Assembly: GCA_025450405.1 (NCBI GenBank)
Contig: JANWHL010000043.1
Span: 1 to 6,101, forward strand
Reading direction: 5' to 3'
DNA from: Ktedonobacterales bacterium
Lineage (GTDB): Bacteria; Chloroflexota; Ktedonobacteria; Ktedonobacterales; JADMIN01
Length of the DNA: 6,101 nucleotides
The translations under genes were made by a program, and so were the position numbers. Shown piece after piece: positions 5,896 to 6,101 of this stretch. Every line of letters begins with the position of its first letter. The stretch's first letter is position 1. Under the pieces are notes generated by a model that searched no databases, had not been told where the DNA came from, and was given only the letters and a program-made list of their open reading frames with translations.

Positions 5896-5982
5896 CACCG
5901 TAGACTCACGATCACAGAAGCGCTCGAACTCGCCCGGAGCGTTGACGCGACTTCGGCGTACCGCGGCAGTCAGCGCGAACCG
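5896..5982 (+). pseudogene. Remnant of a second cyclase/STAND gene: C-terminal end only
   Basis: In the frame starting at base 5899 the sequence reads RRLTITEALELARSVDATSA, against RGLTLKEALDLARSVDEASA at the end of the intact gene at 2223-4970. Most base changes in the coding part fall at third codon positions, as expected if the copy diverged while still translated. The stop has been lost: TAA of the parent corresponds to TAC at 5959-5961, and the frame then stays open to the window end. Upstream the frame is closed by TGA at 5863-5865, so only about 20 residues survive and no cyclase or ATPase domain is attached. It is a truncated paralogue tail or a recombination relic; a tail recruited into a new ORF beyond the window cannot be excluded. 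Confidence 0.65.
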
Positions 5983-6101
5983 TGGACCGCCGTCTCCCGC
6001 GCCTGCGGCCCCCGCCCCGACTCCGGGGTCTGGCGCGGCGTGGGCGCGACGTCGCGGTGCGCGCGCGCAACCACGGTCATGACCAGCCGCGCGCCCACCA
6101 G
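5983..6101. other. GC-rich end of window with no gene assigned
   Basis: Open frames run to the window edge on the + strand, including the read-through frame of the cyclase/STAND remnant. Their translations are Arg/Pro/Ala-rich and carry no recognisable motif. No ribosome binding site, terminator or RNA gene is visible. Confidence 0.4.

Overview
The window is GC-rich DNA (roughly two thirds G+C by eye) with dense, ordinary bacterial coding. A long class III cyclase/STAND ATPase, an F420-type (DDN family) oxidoreductase and a strong third-position G/C bias point to a high-GC soil-type bacterium. Chloroflexota is my first guess and Actinomycetota the second. This is inference from gene content only; no rRNA or marker gene is present.

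Layout. Positions 3-56 hold the last 17 codons of an upstream + strand gene. A + strand integral membrane protein of unknown function follows (142-846). It converges on a small minus-strand YkgJ-type cysteine-cluster protein (843-1151), and the two stop codons share one CTAG. Upstream of that, also on the minus strand, is a classical short-chain dehydrogenase/reductase (1268-2092), separated from the YkgJ gene by 116 bp that contain a perfect 8-bp-stem hairpin. A 130-bp divergent promoter region (2093-2222) separates the SDR from the largest gene (2223-4970, +). That gene encodes a 915-residue protein with an N-terminal class III nucleotide cyclase domain, a STAND/NB-ARC-like ATPase and a C-terminal TPR-like helical region. 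After a 247-bp gap comes a 137-residue DDN-family oxidoreductase (5218-5631, +).

The last 470 bp (5632-6101) carry no intact gene I can defend, but they are not featureless. On the minus strand there is a probable small ORF disrupted by an 11-bp tandem duplication (5651-5811). On the + strand, about 5896-5982 is a diverged direct copy of the 3' end of the cyclase/STAND gene, including sequence past its stop codon. This looks like the relic of a paralogous cyclase/STAND gene, so the locus probably once held, or recombined with, a second copy.

The genes do not form one obvious pathway. The SDR and YkgJ genes could be co-transcribed. The cyclase/STAND protein is probably a signal-responsive regulator, and the SDR and DDN enzymes are cytosolic redox enzymes with unknown substrates. 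I see no CRISPR array, tRNA, rRNA, transposase or recognised defence operon. The most unusual items are the decayed 3' duplication, the duplication-induced frameshift, and the substituted base-recognition position in the cyclase domain.
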